Positions 35,658 to 47,519 of a stretch of 64,000 nt of DNA are shown in pieces. The position numbers and the translations under genes were made by a program. A model generated the notes under the pieces. That model was not told where the DNA came from, ran no database searches, and worked only from the letters and a program-made list of their open reading frames with translations. Numbering within the stretch: the stretch's first letter is position 1; every line of letters begins with the position of its first letter. This DNA comes from Phoenix dactylifera (taxonomy: Eukaryota; Streptophyta; Magnoliopsida; Arecales; Arecaceae), in assembly GCF_009389715.1 (NCBI RefSeq), contig NC_052401.1, positions 4,065,530 through 4,129,529 on the forward strand, in the 5' to 3' direction.

Positions 35658-36227
35658 TTTACTTTCTACCCATTAATTCCAGCATGCTGATGCAAATCAT
35701 AGACTTTCTCTGTTGACTCATCTGGTATCATTTACACGCCGTTTAGGATTTTGACCATGGAGACTGCTTTGGCTGACTTTTGGTCGAACATTTTGTTAGA
35801 TGTGAGAAGATCTTGTGGCCTTTCCTTTGGGCTGGTTGGCTATTTACCTTTTTCAGTTCTTTAATCTTCCTCGATCCAGTTTAAATAATTCTGTATTTAT
35901 TTTTGTTTGAAGAAGTCAACCAAGAAAAACACTAGTGTATATCAAACGTATAAAAATGCTATACTAATTTTACGTACGATCGTCATATAGTTTACCGACA
36001 ATCTTTCCAAACTTAACATTACCATTTTCACATATAACCCCTATCTAATGCTATATTAATGAATTAGACACTGGTGAGATAAAACCACCTTACCGTTTAG
36101 ACAATACAGCCCTCCGACACCCGATCCCCGTCTGTCCGAAAAAGGAGTGAAAGGAAAAACAGGGACTTGCTTCCAAGTGCATCAATCTAGAAAAATGATT
36201 GTATTTCATAGACTTCTAAAAAATTAG
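35071..36227. other. Intergenic with (CT)n tract
   Basis: No gene is recognised. A (CT)22 microsatellite runs from 35611 to 35654. Confidence 0.5.
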
Positions 36228-37515
36228 AATAAATTATAAATTTTTTTTCTGAGATTAGAGATAAATTATATTTATACAAAATAGTATGAAAAATCTATGC
36301 TTTAAATTATAAGTTAATAGAATATTAGTCAAACCGTTAACTTTTAATTGGACCCAAAATTTACGTTTATCACACTGATACTCAATATTTTGTAAAACCT
36401 CCAATTACACCCAGTTAAATTGACTTAGTGAAACTATTTATATATTGTAAAAAGTCAAAATTATCCCTATAAGAAAATATGGCTCCTCTTCACTTTTCCG
36501 ACTTTTCGATCTCTTCAAAGTCTTCAATCCTTAAGAGTCTTCTTCTTTTCGAGATTAAGTAGCTAGGATTTCTTTCTTGATTCGTCAACTTGCCGTGAGC
36601 GTCCCTTCTCAACGAAAGCTACAACAAGCTTCTTTCACAATCAACATCTATAAACGAGCATCCTTAATTTCCGACTAGTATTTGACAACGAGCGTCCTTT
36701 CTGATTAGGTTTTGTTTTCGCTTTCTTGCCCAACATGTCACAGAGATTAGGGACACATGTGTATCATTTTGTTGATTTTGAGTTCTACTTATCCAGTATC
36801 GTAGATATGATTCTTTAACATTATTGCTGTAGATGAAGATTCCTATATCTATATATAAAATTATAATAACTCTAGTAGTCTATCATTAAAAGGATCCAAA
36901 TTAGTATGTGCGTGAGAACTCTTCTTTTTGGATGGTGCATCAGTTGTAGTTCCATGGCCTGGTTTAAACTATGAAGTAGCTGGCTTAAGCGACAAAAACT
37001 CTTATTACTAGTTCCATGCAGCCGAAAAATTTATAAGCATCCACTTGCTTGAGAGATCTGGATTGTTTTTTTCTTGGTATAAAGCTCTTTTCTATGATTC
37101 ATCAAGATCAAGCTCCAAACCTATGACGCCTTATGGATGCTCTCCTCCTTGGATAGATATCATATCACTTAAGACTAGTTTGTTATTTTCTAAAATTTTT
37201 CTATTATGGCATTTTAGTCTCATTTAAGTTAACGATTTGGCTAACATTTTATTATTGGTGGAAGTATTGAATAAAAATAAATCTTAGGAAGATAAGCATA
37301 GGTTTTTCAAACTACTGGATATAAATATATTTTATCTTTAATCTCAAAAGATATTTTATAATTTATTTATTACTTAAAAGCGATCTTAACTTTTTATATG
37401 AGATGAATGGATTCATTAACTTTGTTAATTTAATTGAATATGATGATAGATTTTATAAATTATTAAATATAAATATAATAAATATAAATATGAAGCGGTG
37501 GTTTTTGTAATTTAC
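36228..37515. mobile_element. Long-TIR element (Mutator-like MITE, tentative)
   Basis: The left 130 bases (ATAAATTATAAATTTTTTTT, then ATGAAAAATCTATGCTT, then AGTCAAACCGTTAACTT) pair with the right end read in reverse (GTAAATTACAAAAACCACC, then TTTGAAAAACCTATGCTTA, then AGCCAAATCGTTAACTTAA). The centre, about 36480-37200, is unpaired and has no recognised coding content. The GTAAATTAC terminus resembles the MITE at 6254-6713. The right end is only 65 bases upstream of the membrane-protein start codon at 37580, so it may supply part of that promoter. No target duplication was confirmed. Confidence 0.5.
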
Positions 37516-37579
37516 TCTAAAAGTTATATACCTCCCTGTGATTTTATTATTACAAGCACGCAGGACTCGAGGCAGAGCG

Positions 37580-40500
37580 ATGACCGGAGACGCCGGCGGA
37601 CGATCCTCGCGACGACTCGTCCTCCTCGCCTCGATTTTTCTCCAATTGATCCCAGGTTTGGCTCTCCTACGACGTCAAACATTTACTTCTTATTAAGAAT
37701 TTATGGGAAAATTTTTCTTTTTTCTTTTTTTTTTCCTTTTTATCCATCAATACCTCTCGATTTCTCTTAAATTAGATCTCATATGAACTGCCCCCTTCCT
37801 CCATAATATTCTTGAAATTTCTTAGATTTTTCCTTCCTTATTGATCTCGGGAATCTGAGTTTAGGTTTTTGAGATCTTGTTCTAGGGAGAGGGTTAACTT
37901 TGTGAATTTAATTTTGCCTTTTCTCTCCTTGCAGTTTAATTTTCTTCGGATTGGTGGCATGTTGCTGTAGTATACAGTCACGATAATGATTTTGGCATCT
38001 ATCTCTAGGTTTTAGTTTTTGAGTTTTAACCCTTAATTTCCTTTTTTGTGCTTTTTCTTTGAATCTAAAAATTATTCAGAGTATTTAATTTGTGGATTTT
38101 TAGCTCGAATTTACAGGGTTGGAGCAGTAGAACTGTAAGGATTAAGGACATAGAATTAGGGACTGAGGGCAGTCCGGATCTTCGAGAGAGAATTTTGGAT
38201 GATGGGTTGACAAGCAGTAGCCTATGTAGCTTGAAATACTTTGACAACTTGGACGGAATCACTCACTCTATCATTAACATGAATATATGCTCATTTTATG
38301 CTTATAGAGATGTTACAGGGAAAGCGGATGATATTTACCGAACTTCTTTGTGCTTAATCTTGATAAGAAAGAAAATTGGATAATAAGAGACATTCTTGAT
38401 GCTCTTTAATACTAATTATTGAGAAGAATTGAAGTGGCAAATGTTGGAAGTCCTGATCAAAACTTAGGATAAAGTTAATGTTAGGTTTGGATGAGTTAGG
38501 TTGATGTTGGATTGAGTTGATGTGGTTTTAGGGTATGATAAATGCTTAGCACCGTGAAAGAGTTTGTTGGTTTCGGAGTAAGCTTTTTAGTAGTATAGTT
38601 ATGGTATTGTGAAGATTGAAGTAGTTGAGACTTTGCATATCTCTTAGCTTGGCTCATGTGGACTATGCACGTAGAGAACAAAGTAACAAAGTTTACAGTG
38701 GATTGAGAATTCTATTCCAATATGATAAGGACTCGGGAGTAGTGGTTAGTAGTTGTATGGCTTATCTAGCCATGAATCTCTAGAATGTGAAGTCTCTATT
38801 AGAGTGTGAGTCCAATATATATATCATAGAGAAGTCACTAATAAAATATTATTTTGTGTACTCATTCTTTAGCTCTCTCTCCTCCTTATCCCATCATGCC
38901 GTTCATGTTTTCTTAAACTCAAGCAGTTCTACAATTGGTATCAGAGCCTAGGAGAGGCCTGTTGGAGCAATGCTATTAGAGCAATGACAATGGCGACTGC
39001 ATATTGAGCATGTAATGTCCCTAGAGATTGGAAACAAACACTCCTTCAACTGCAACTTAGAAGTTCAAGATGGAGTGGGTCATGGACACAGATTGGTGGA
39101 TCTAGTCAGGACTATTGAAGTTTGATGAAAGAAACTTTGTGCATTGAAAGATCAAGATTTGGCATTTTTCATAAGTGAACAGCAAGATCTGTGCAATCTT
39201 CAACTTTCTAGTGGTTGAAGGAGTGCTTGTTGCAGATCTCTCGTGACACCGCTTGCTCGATATGTGGTTGTTCTTGTCATTGCTCTGCTTGGGTTCTCAT
39301 AGTTGTAGAACCTTGCAGGTACAAATTAACATCGAAGGCATGTTGGGAATAGATGGGAGGAGATGAGAGAGATGCAAGATAACACACCAAAATAGTATTT
39401 GATTATTGAATTCTCTCTACCTAAAATTACAATCAGACACAAGAGGTATATATAAATTTACATGAAGGGATAGTAATTAACACCAATGGACCTGGTTTCA
39501 GTTCTATCCTTACTCTTCTTTTACCTATCCAAAAGAAAAGGTGCTTCATATGGACTCTAGCCACCGTACCACATCTCTCTACTAAAGACAAAACCTTGCA
39601 TTTGTTAAGGACTTGTTTCCCCTATTCACCAAAAAAAGACTTACTTCTTGCACATCCAACTTATCCTATCTTATCATACTCCATAGTAGACACAAAGTCT
39701 AACAAGAGTTAAACAACAAGTTATGACTAAACAATATTATACATTTAAGGACCCAAGAGTTGGACTCTAACTTCTAGGTTTGGTTTATTCTTTCCAACAG
39801 TCCACCTTATCAATCCCATGAGTCACCTATGTTGTCAAAGCCATCTCCATCGCTGTGATTGGTATATGTGATGTATCACCATGCCATCAATCATCCCATG
39901 CTATTAATCTAGACCATCCATGCTTATGCACCTTCAAATCTTCCTTGTCAGCTGCACACAATTGGTACCATGGATAATTTACTCCAAAAATTTCTATTTG
40001 ATCTGACATCATGCCCTATGGCAGATCATGATGACATACACCATCTGATCTGCATCTTCTTAGCTGCACTTATCATCTTCTATGCTTTCTTGGATCTTCT
40101 TATCAGCTAGGAGCTTCACATTAACACACAGTTTCTTCGTCAACTAACTCTCCTATAATAAAATCTCCTGAACCTGTCATTTAGAGGCACTAAAATCTCC
40201 AAACTGCCAATGATAATTGAATAGATATGAGCATCTTAATTTTGAGGGGCTCCTTCAGTCACAATTATGGATGCCTCTTGATGTTCATCTATGAACCGTT
40301 CTACATTGTATTATTCTATATGGATCATGTCCTCCGACTCTTTCCTGTCTTTTACAGGCTCAACACATGGATTAGCAACACAAATAAAATTAGATTCAGG
40401 AGAATTGGTAATACTAGATTATTGCCTTCTCATAGTGATGATCAACATAATTATTTCCATTTCCATGTTTATGATCACAATCACCACCTTCTCCATGATT

Positions 40501-42936
40501 TGATCTTGCTTCCTTCAGTCCTTGGGCTACAATGTACATCTTCTTTAGAAAGTGCCATGCTTCTTTCGATTTATGCACCCTTTTTATCTTCTCAAAGGTA
40601 TTCTCATTGATGACCTGATAGATGTAGGATAATGCTTCTTTGTCCTTCTTTCGATCTTCTAATAGCATCTTCTATGCTTGAGGGAGTATCTCAAACTCTT
40701 GTTCGCCGGCTGCCTTACTGTAGCCATATTCAGTCACATCCATTAGCTCTTCAGATGTGAAAAAAACACATCTTGATCTTCCAGTGCTTGAAGGAGTGTT
40801 TATTAAAGGAGTGCTCTAATTGAAGGAGTGTATTAATTGAAGGAGTGTATATTGCCAATCTCTTGTGATGTCTCTTGCTCGATATGTCGTTGCTATTGCC
40901 AATGCTCTAACAGGCCCCTCTTGGGCTGCGATACCAATTCTAGAACCTCTTGGGTTCAAGAAAACATGGACTGCGTGGTGGGATAATAAGGAGGGCAGAG
41001 AGCTAATGAACGTGAACGCAATAATTTCTTATTGACTTCTTTTTAATCTATACGTTGAACCAGCATTCTATATATAAAGTTTTTCACATTCTATAAGCAA
41101 ACAACTACGTAAGCCATGCCACTATTAACTAGTCCTCCCAAGTCCTAATCATATTATAATAGAATTCTCAATCCATTACAGCCGTTACTTTGTACTCTAA
41201 TTGCATAGTGCACATGAGCAAGGCTAAGAGGCATGCAAGTCTCAACTACTTCAATCTTCACAATAACATAACTTATACTGCTACAAATCTAAGTCCAAAA
41301 CCTACAAACTTCTACACGGTGCCGGGCATAGACCATTTCCTAAAACCATATCAATTCTATCCAACTTCACCCTAACTTATCCAAACCTATACTAAGTTTG
41401 GATTAGGACTTCCAACAGCAAAGCACTATTGTTGACTATGAAAAGATATGGATTAAATGGGTGGTGTGAATGTTGTGGACTCAGAATATTTATGTGCTGG
41501 GTCAGCTGTATGATATAGTAGGCTGCTTGAATTTTTTCTGTCATGCTGCTACATAATTCTGGGCACCATTTGGGAACCATGCCTTAAGTGTTAGTTTATG
41601 CCAGAGTTTCTCATGAATATTATTTACTCGGGCAGGCATTCTAAAATCTTTTGGTTTTGGCTTGTTGTGCTGATGATGAGCATGGCGACATAAATGCAAG
41701 TGATGATGCAGCATCTACCAGCATTAATGTGCTCATAAGATACATTAGATGAAAACATGAGACTTTTCGTTGCTAGTGATGTATATTGGACTAGGTTCGA
41801 ATCTCTTACATTATTAGACTGTTTTAGTGAAGTATGTTGGCAGCTTCAAACAATATAAATTGGGGTTTCTTGTTAAATTTGACATAGGTCGAGCTTCCTC
41901 TAATTCAATATTTTGTACATCTCATTTGGGAATTGTGGCTTTCTGAGATAAGAGGCAGACATGGAAATCCTTAGAAGTGTCTTCTCAGTGTCAGAACAAC
42001 ATGAGTTTTTCTTGCTATGAGTGGTTTATGTATGTTATCCTTTTTGAAAATTGTTATTATATTCACCAATTTATCACCACCACTAACTCTAATACAAATT
42101 TGTACTTATGCCTCCAAATTAACTCTATTAGACACAAATCCCTGCTTATAATTTGTAAAGTGTTTTTGTTAAAAAATTTGACAAAATTGCAGCTCAGTTT
42201 ATAATAAATCTTAAGAAGAAATGATTTGAGGCCTACAAACAGGAATTTGTGTTGACTATGAATCTTGGTGGCTTTAGTCTTGAAATGCACGGTTTAATTC
42301 AGTTTATTTTCTCTGACTTATATGTGCAAGCCAGACTTCAATGAGTGTAAAAATTCTCTCTCTGTCTCTTTCTCTATGTAATTTGTCTGGCACAATGGCT
42401 AAATGCGTGATCTAGAAGAAATTTCCTGCAGTTACATTTATATTAGCCTCTGACTTTTCTCATACTGCAAGTTACTTTTTACCTTTATTGGAGGAATGTC
42501 AACATTCTTCAGATTATAGATATATCATATATAAGAGATTTTGAGAAAATAATATATATAAACTCTGTTACTTCTAGTTCAGTGACAGTGGGATGAGTTA
42601 TTCTCTCTGTTTTTGATCTTTGTAATTTTTAAACATGTTTTCTTTGCATTCATCATTGTTTCTTTGCACCCTGAGTAGAATATTTTCTTCTTATTAGGTT
42701 TATCTGATAATCCATCAACTCCTGATGGAGTAAAAGCCGATACCCATCCCAATTCCAGGAGCAACACTGGTCTTAAGGTGCTGTTCATTTTGCTTGGGGT
42801 GGCCACACTTGTGGTATTGTCTGTTTTCTTGTTCAAGAAGTGGCAGAAAAGGAAGAGAGAAGAACAACATGCCCGACTGCTGAAGCTTTTTGAAGATGAT
42901 AATGAGCTTGAGCTTGAACTTGGTCTTCATGATTAA
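37580..42936 (+). CDS. Small single-pass membrane protein of unknown function (104 aa)
   Basis: Exon 1 (37580-37655) and exon 2 (42698-42936) join in phase 1 (CCCAG|GTTTGG donor, TTATTAG|GTTTAT acceptor). Exon 1 encodes a signal peptide: MTGDAGGRSSRR followed by hydrophobic LVLLASIFLQLIPG. Exon 2 encodes a short polar segment, a transmembrane helix at about 53-71 (VLFILLGVATLVVLSVFLF), a basic stop-transfer KKWQKRKREEQ and an acidic tail LLKLFEDDNELELELGLHD. The predicted topology is type I, with a cytosolic charged tail. The amphipathic/acidic C-terminus looks conserved in style, but I cannot name the family. The 5-kb intron contains the rearranged copia pieces at 38442-41417. The small first exon makes an additional exon possible, for example near 38100, but the direct join keeps the frame. 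Confidence 0.75.
38442..38933 (+). mobile_element. Copia LTR with primer-binding site, plus orientation
   Basis: It begins TGTTGGAAGTCC and ends TTCTACA. Two bases later TGGTATCAGAGC (38936-38947) is the perfect initiator-Met-tRNA primer-binding site of copia elements. It is the inverted partner of 40939-41417. No intact gag follows; after about 250 bases the sequence turns back on itself (39218-39310 is the reverse complement of the region just after the PBS). It lies within the membrane-protein intron. Confidence 0.75.
39341..39799 (-). mobile_element. Another copia-type LTR, probably 3' LTR in minus orientation
   Basis: This 459-bp segment has the inverted ends TGTTGG and CCAACA. On the minus strand it is preceded by AAGGTGGAC, a typical copia polypurine tract, so it reads as a 3' LTR. 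Its first bases resemble the LTR at 40939-41417 (TGTTGGAA, then CCAAAC) but the bodies are strongly diverged. A target duplication was not found. Confidence 0.5.
40414..40936 (-). mobile_element. Copia gag remnant with decayed PBS, minus orientation
   Basis: On the minus strand a PBS-like TGGTATCGCAGC (two mismatches to TGGTATCAGAGC) lies at 40936-40925. After several CACTCCTTCAA repeats the frame reads EDRKKDKEALSYIYQVINEN, then SKEAWHFLKKMY. This is a UBN2-type copia gag segment. The remainder of gag and all of pol are missing. Confidence 0.65.
40939..41417 (-). mobile_element. Copia LTR, minus orientation (inverted partner of 38442-38933)
   Basis: Read on the minus strand it begins TGTTGGAAGTCCTAATCCAA. 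It aligns through the whole length with the left LTR, including TTGTGAAGATTGAAGTAGTT and GTTCATGTTTTCTT. The two LTRs therefore converge with their primer sites facing each other, which one normal element cannot produce. This indicates two insertions or an inversion. Confidence 0.75.
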
Positions 42937-43375
42937 GAAGTTTACTTCTTCATCAAATGAATGCAATATATGGCAGAGGTCATATTGAATTATATATATG
43001 TACAATCTGTGTACTGAAGCTTGTAATATTACTCTGATGAGCTTTCATTTAGTCCTATTGCCTTAACCTTTTCATTTTTGTCAAAGCTCTCTTTTCCACT
43101 TTGAATTATAAGGAAAAAATCTTTCAGAAAAAAAAGTATTATACGAACAGAAATTTGACCTCCCTTGTGCTTCATCAATAAAGATTTCTTTACTACAATC
43201 TTCATTTAATGATTTTTCAAAACAAGGCTATCTTTTCTATAGGTTGGTTTATTTCCTGTGAACCCTTTGGTAGGTAGCTAGAGAGTTCTCATGCTATCAA
43301 ATTACTTAATGAAATTCTGTGCTGGTAGAAAGGACACTTACAGTTAAGAAGCCATAAAGATTGACCAAAATACAA
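42937..43375. other. Downstream region of membrane-protein gene
   Basis: It contains the probable 3' untranslated region; AATAAA-like CAATAAAG lies near 43177. No other gene is seen. Confidence 0.4.
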
Positions 43376-43605
43376 AGAACAACTTGGAGGAATGTTTCTT
43401 ACTCATTACAAGGATTAGTAGATCTGGGATGCCAACATAGTAAATGAAAAGATAAGAATAAAAAGTTGAATGACAAGTTCAGAATCCAAAAGAACAGCTT
43501 AGAGGAATGTTTCTTCCTCATTATGAGGATGAGTGGATCTGAGATGCCAGCGCAAGTAAATAACAAGATGCAAATAAATAGTTTAATGGCAAGTTCCAAA
43601 ATCCA
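43376..43605. repeat. Two-copy tandem duplication, 115-bp period
   Basis: Units start AGAACAACTTGGAGGAATGT (43376) and AGAACAGCTTAGAGGAATGT (43491). Both run through TTTCTT-CTCATTA, GATCTG-GATGCCA and AGTAAAT to CAAGTTC-AATCCAAA. Similarity is about 80-85% by eye, so the duplication is not recent. Confidence 0.75.
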
Positions 43606-44280
43606 AAGGGAATTACTTTCCATATATGGAGCATTCCTTCAGGTCATAGAGATACATTGGACAATAAAGTAGTGAACATCCTAATTATTATCTAAGTTGT
43701 AGTATTATGGACATACTACTAGAATCCTACATGCCGGACGGAAAGTATAAATAGTTCTTTTAACTAAGAGTTCATGGGCTTGGCTTCCCTTGGGCGAGTG
43801 ACGCATGCAGTGTAGCAGGGAATGGGCTGTGGGATGAGAGAAATTATATTCTAGACTCAGTGTAGGATGGTGGGGATCACGAGGTTCCCGCTATTTATTG
43901 CAAGATATAATGATTATAAATAAGTTACAGAATTGTACTATCATAAGATGCGCACTTGATTGAAATCCTTTGGCACTTCGATAAATTATGTTATGAAAAT
44001 TTTAATACAAGAAGCTAACTATTTAGCATGATTTTTTTTTTCCTAGGCCTGATTTATCTGGTTATCTGATTTATATTTTTACATAAAATTGATAAGTTGT
44101 TTCTTCAGACTATAATCTCTAAGCAGCCGTAAAATGCCATTTCTATTGATTGTCCCTTGGGGTACTTAGGTCTTTTGTCCTCAATACTTTGCATCTATCT
44201 TTTCATGAAGTTGCTTTGCTTTTAGGGTTTTTGACCTCGTGGGCTATGGAGAGCATACATAGATGATGAAGGAAACTCTA
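43606..44280. other. Intergenic, no gene recognised
   Basis: AT-rich sequence with no supported frame and no clear element ends. Confidence 0.4.
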
Positions 44281-44470
44281 CATCATGGTATACCGTATTG
44301 GTGTGAACTAGATAGTATGGGGTGTACCGTACTGTACTGGGTACGGTATGTAGTATGGCTGGCATACCAACACTTGATATGCCAAAAAAATTTTGTACCA
44401 TACCGTACCGACATTGTACTAATATAGCACTGAATTTAGTACCGAAACAACGAATCTTGCTCTATATGCT
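44281..44470. repeat. GTACCGTAC-rich foldback repeat, diverged
   Basis: Dense self-complementary words (GGTATACCGTA, GTACCGTACTG, GGTACGGTATG, CATACCGTACC, TTAGTACCG) fold on themselves. The word family matches the 177-bp element at 45630-45806, so this is likely an older member. No open frame is meaningful here. Confidence 0.55.
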
Positions 44471-45572
44471 TACTAAGGTGCTTGTTCCGCAGAGCAGCTG
44501 CAGCCTTGTGAACTAGCCCTGTGTGCAAGAGCTGTGTTCTCCTTCAATATTTTTGATTAGGAAGCTCAAAAGCAACTTTCAGCCACCTGATGCTGCCTTG
44601 GAAGATTGAATAACTAGTTTATATCACACTGTGAGGCCTTCTGTTTTGGCTCATGATGATCTCTGCTATGCTGAATTTTACAACATTTCAAATTGCTGTC
44701 AGTTCTAAAGGAATTTCAGGTCATTGAGATAAATAAAATAATAATAAAAAAACAATATTGGCATACTGATGATTGTCAAGGAGGTCATTTTTCCTTACAC
44801 CGTTTTCATAGAGAAAAAATATTTATATGGTTCGAGGAGGTATATTTGAGGCAGAATCTTGGTTTTTTTAATTCACACTTGGTAGTTTGTGATTCTTCAG
44901 AGATTTTAATTGCATAAATATCCTATGTTTCTTTTGCTCTAAGCATTTCGATTTCTCTCAAGTTTCTTGCTCGGCGCTATCATAGTATGCGAGTTGCTTC
45001 GTATAGTTTGCTATTTGAGTGAACCTAGTATCCTTGTTGGTTGGTTTAATTTTTGCTTTACATTTGTTTCTCTTACTGTAAGTACTTTTGTTTCATATCA
45101 GCTCCTTTAAATTGTAGTCTAGACTGGAACCATAACTAGCTCTTTTGTTGTTGGTCATTGCACCATCTCCCTCAGAGTTGTACCATGCTTGTTATGAATT
45201 ACACTAACCTTCGCTCAGTCCTTGAAACCACTGTCGATGACATTCTTCATGACTAGGATGCTCAAGTTTTTTCCTATACAAACTGCTCCATCTAAAGTTT
45301 TGCTTTCCATACAAACTGCTGCGACTTCAGGTTTTGCTTTCCAAAGGGGAGACGTTCCAGCCTTTTAGAATAATGGAAGTGCTTTCAGAAAGGAGAAGAA
45401 AGGGATCCCAAGCATTAAAAGCATCATGTCGTAAGAAATTTTTTAGACGTTTGACCTTTGGTGGGTGCCCTATGAGGCAGCTGCAACAATGTCAAGTGCA
45501 CGGCCTCCATTTGGATGATATTAGATCTTGCTTAGCTTTCGGTGGTCCTCATAATATGTAGAAGTGACTTTA
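44471..45572. other. Intergenic, no gene recognised
   Basis: The 75-codon frame at 45334-45561 has no recognisable motif. No element ends are evident. Confidence 0.4.
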
Positions 45573-46106
45573 GGGTACTGTTGGTTGCAGACATCCAAGG
45601 GTTATAGGTGATTATTCTGCTAACCAAGGTTCGCCGTATTGGTGCCGGACTCCATACTGATGCCACACTAGCACTATATCGATACAGTATGGTATAAAGT
45701 TTTTTCAGTATACCGAACGTCGGTATGCTATCCGTACTGGATACCGATACCGAAATAGTATGGCACGGTATGTTCTGTACCGTTTGATTCAGGCTGGTAC
45801 GGCGAATTATGCTGCCAACCCTCGAACACCTCTTTTTTTTGGCATGAGATAAAACTGCCTAAGTTAATGGCCAAAAAGAGAGTTAAACTAATTTAATATT
45901 ATTTCACGAAGAAGTGTTGAAATATAACTCACCCTCCCTCCTCACTCTTATTTTTTCACATCTTTCCCTAAGTTATCCCACTAATCGTCCAACATCAATT
46001 AATTAATTAGATTTTTTAATTAATCAGGATAAGGGAATCTTGAAGGGTTAGCCTAGATTTAGGGTTGGTTAACCTAGGATTTGCTATCCTGCAACCAAAC
46101 GTGGCC
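45573..46106. mobile_element. Tourist-like MITE candidate with nested foldback element
   Basis: The left end GGGTACTGTTGGTTGCAG and the reverse-complemented right end GGCCACGTTTGGTTGCAG share the second half and most of the first. TTA precedes the left end but TAG follows the right end, so the target duplication is imperfect. The body includes the 45630-45806 element and is otherwise AT-rich and non-coding. Confidence 0.4.
45630..45806. mobile_element. 177-bp TIR/foldback element with GTACCG words
   Basis: The ends are inverted: TTCGCCGTATTGG on the left and TTCGCCGTACCAG on the reverse-complemented right. The inside is built of GATACCGATACC, GGTATG and CGTACTGG words. Related 14-base sequences, TTATTCTGCTAACC (45612-45625) and TTATGCTGCCAACC (45807-45820), flank it and may be a target duplication. 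That would be long for a DNA transposon. Confidence 0.55.
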
Positions 46107-46839
46107 TAGAGATGCTATTTGCCCTTCATTATGCTTCAATTTAATGGACTTTCAACCAAAGGAAGGCATCACAGAGAGCACTAATTTATGTCTGCTTACC
46201 TTTCTTCCTTTTTGCTGAGTTCTCTTTGTTATCATACATGAAGAAATCCTTCTCCCTTCCATGATTCCATCCCATCCACCAGTAGTTGCATTGCTGACAC
46301 AGATTGCACTTCTTTGCAAATAAACGCCTAATTTGTCTGTGATGCGACATTGTGATGGATCCCATAGCAGATAGCTGCAATTCCATGCTGATTTTGTTCA
46401 GAAAAATGTTTGGCCACAAAGTCATATTCTCTGGTCAGGAATAAATTTTGTTTTGATACGTCAATGCCTACTTTGAATGCTATCTATGTGAAGAACTTGC
46501 ATGATCCCAGCTGAGGGCAAGCACCAGCATTTAGTATTTTCCCAACCAATGGACCTCCTGAATTAAAGCTGGTAGAAGAGATCCTGCATCAATCGGCTGC
46601 TGTTGGTCATCTAATGTCCAACTGATGTGAAATGCAGGTTACCATTCTGGTCCTACAGACTGCTTGATGTAGTCCTGTCATCCTGTGGTCCTTCGAGCTT
46701 TAAGCTTCAGTAGGAATTATTCTTTTGATATCAGGAATTTATGGTGTGGATAGTTTTTGAATATATGGAGTACTATTGACCATGCTTCAGCCTTCAGCTG
46801 GCAATAGAGAGAGAAACTGACCTACCATTGTTGGTTGGA

Positions 46840-47519
46840 TAGGATACTTGGATCTTCAAGAGTAGCAGTGCTCCTCCGAGGATGGTGGCTGATAGAGTCC
46901 TACTATAGGCAGCAGAGTTTATTGGAACTACTGTGGTTTCACCTTCTGGGATGACTGGAAAAATTTGGGGCCTTCATTATGCTCTTGTAGTGTTCAAGAC
47001 TATGGTCGTCTTCTGGGTGCCTTTTGGTTATCTCAAGGTGAACTTTGATTGCAGCATCGGTGACAGTGAGAGCTGTGGCAGCGTGTGCTTCGTCATTAGA
47101 GACCATGGGGCTAAACTGGTGGTGGCTGGGGGTTAGTACATTTTCGACACGTCTGCCATCTGTGCCGAGCACAGAGCTGCTTGGGAGGGTATTGCCTTCG
47201 TGAGGCGCATCTTGGGTGCAGATCGTCTCCTCCTTGAGGGTGACTCGGCCACGGTGATCGAGTGGATCCAGAGTCGGAGAGGCACTGTGGAGGGACAGTC
47301 GTTGCTCCACGATATTTGCAGACTACTAGGAGAGTATGGCTCCTTTATGGCCACGCATGTCTACAAGGAAGTGAATGACGCGGCTGACTGGGTTGCGTTC
47401 CACCACTCAAGAAACTGGAGAGTAGCATTTTAGTGAGCTACTGTTTTCTGATTTTGCTGGTTGCCTTCACACCCACTACGTGTGAGCCGCCGTTGTACCA
47501 AAAAAAATAAAATAAAAAA
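46840..47519 (+). mobile_element. LINE (L1-like) 3' end with nearly complete RNase H domain
   Basis: The plus strand encodes VFWVPFGYLKVNFDCSIGDS and CFVIRDHGAKLVVAGG, then a TAG stop (about 47134). The same frame then continues with AEHRAAWEGIAFVRRIL, LLLEGDSATVIEWIQS and VYKEVNDAADWVAFH to a stop at 47431-47433. The 3' untranslated tail ends TGTGAGCCGCCGTTGTACC (47481-47499), followed by an A-rich tail to 47519. Only one in-frame stop interrupts the domain, so it is one of the younger LINE copies here. The 5' end is truncated, as is common for LINEs. Confidence 0.88.

Noticed and set aside
41790..41810. B-box-like GGTTCGAATC suggesting a tRNA or SINE
   Set aside because: There is no A-box at the proper distance, no cloverleaf and no A-tail or target duplication.
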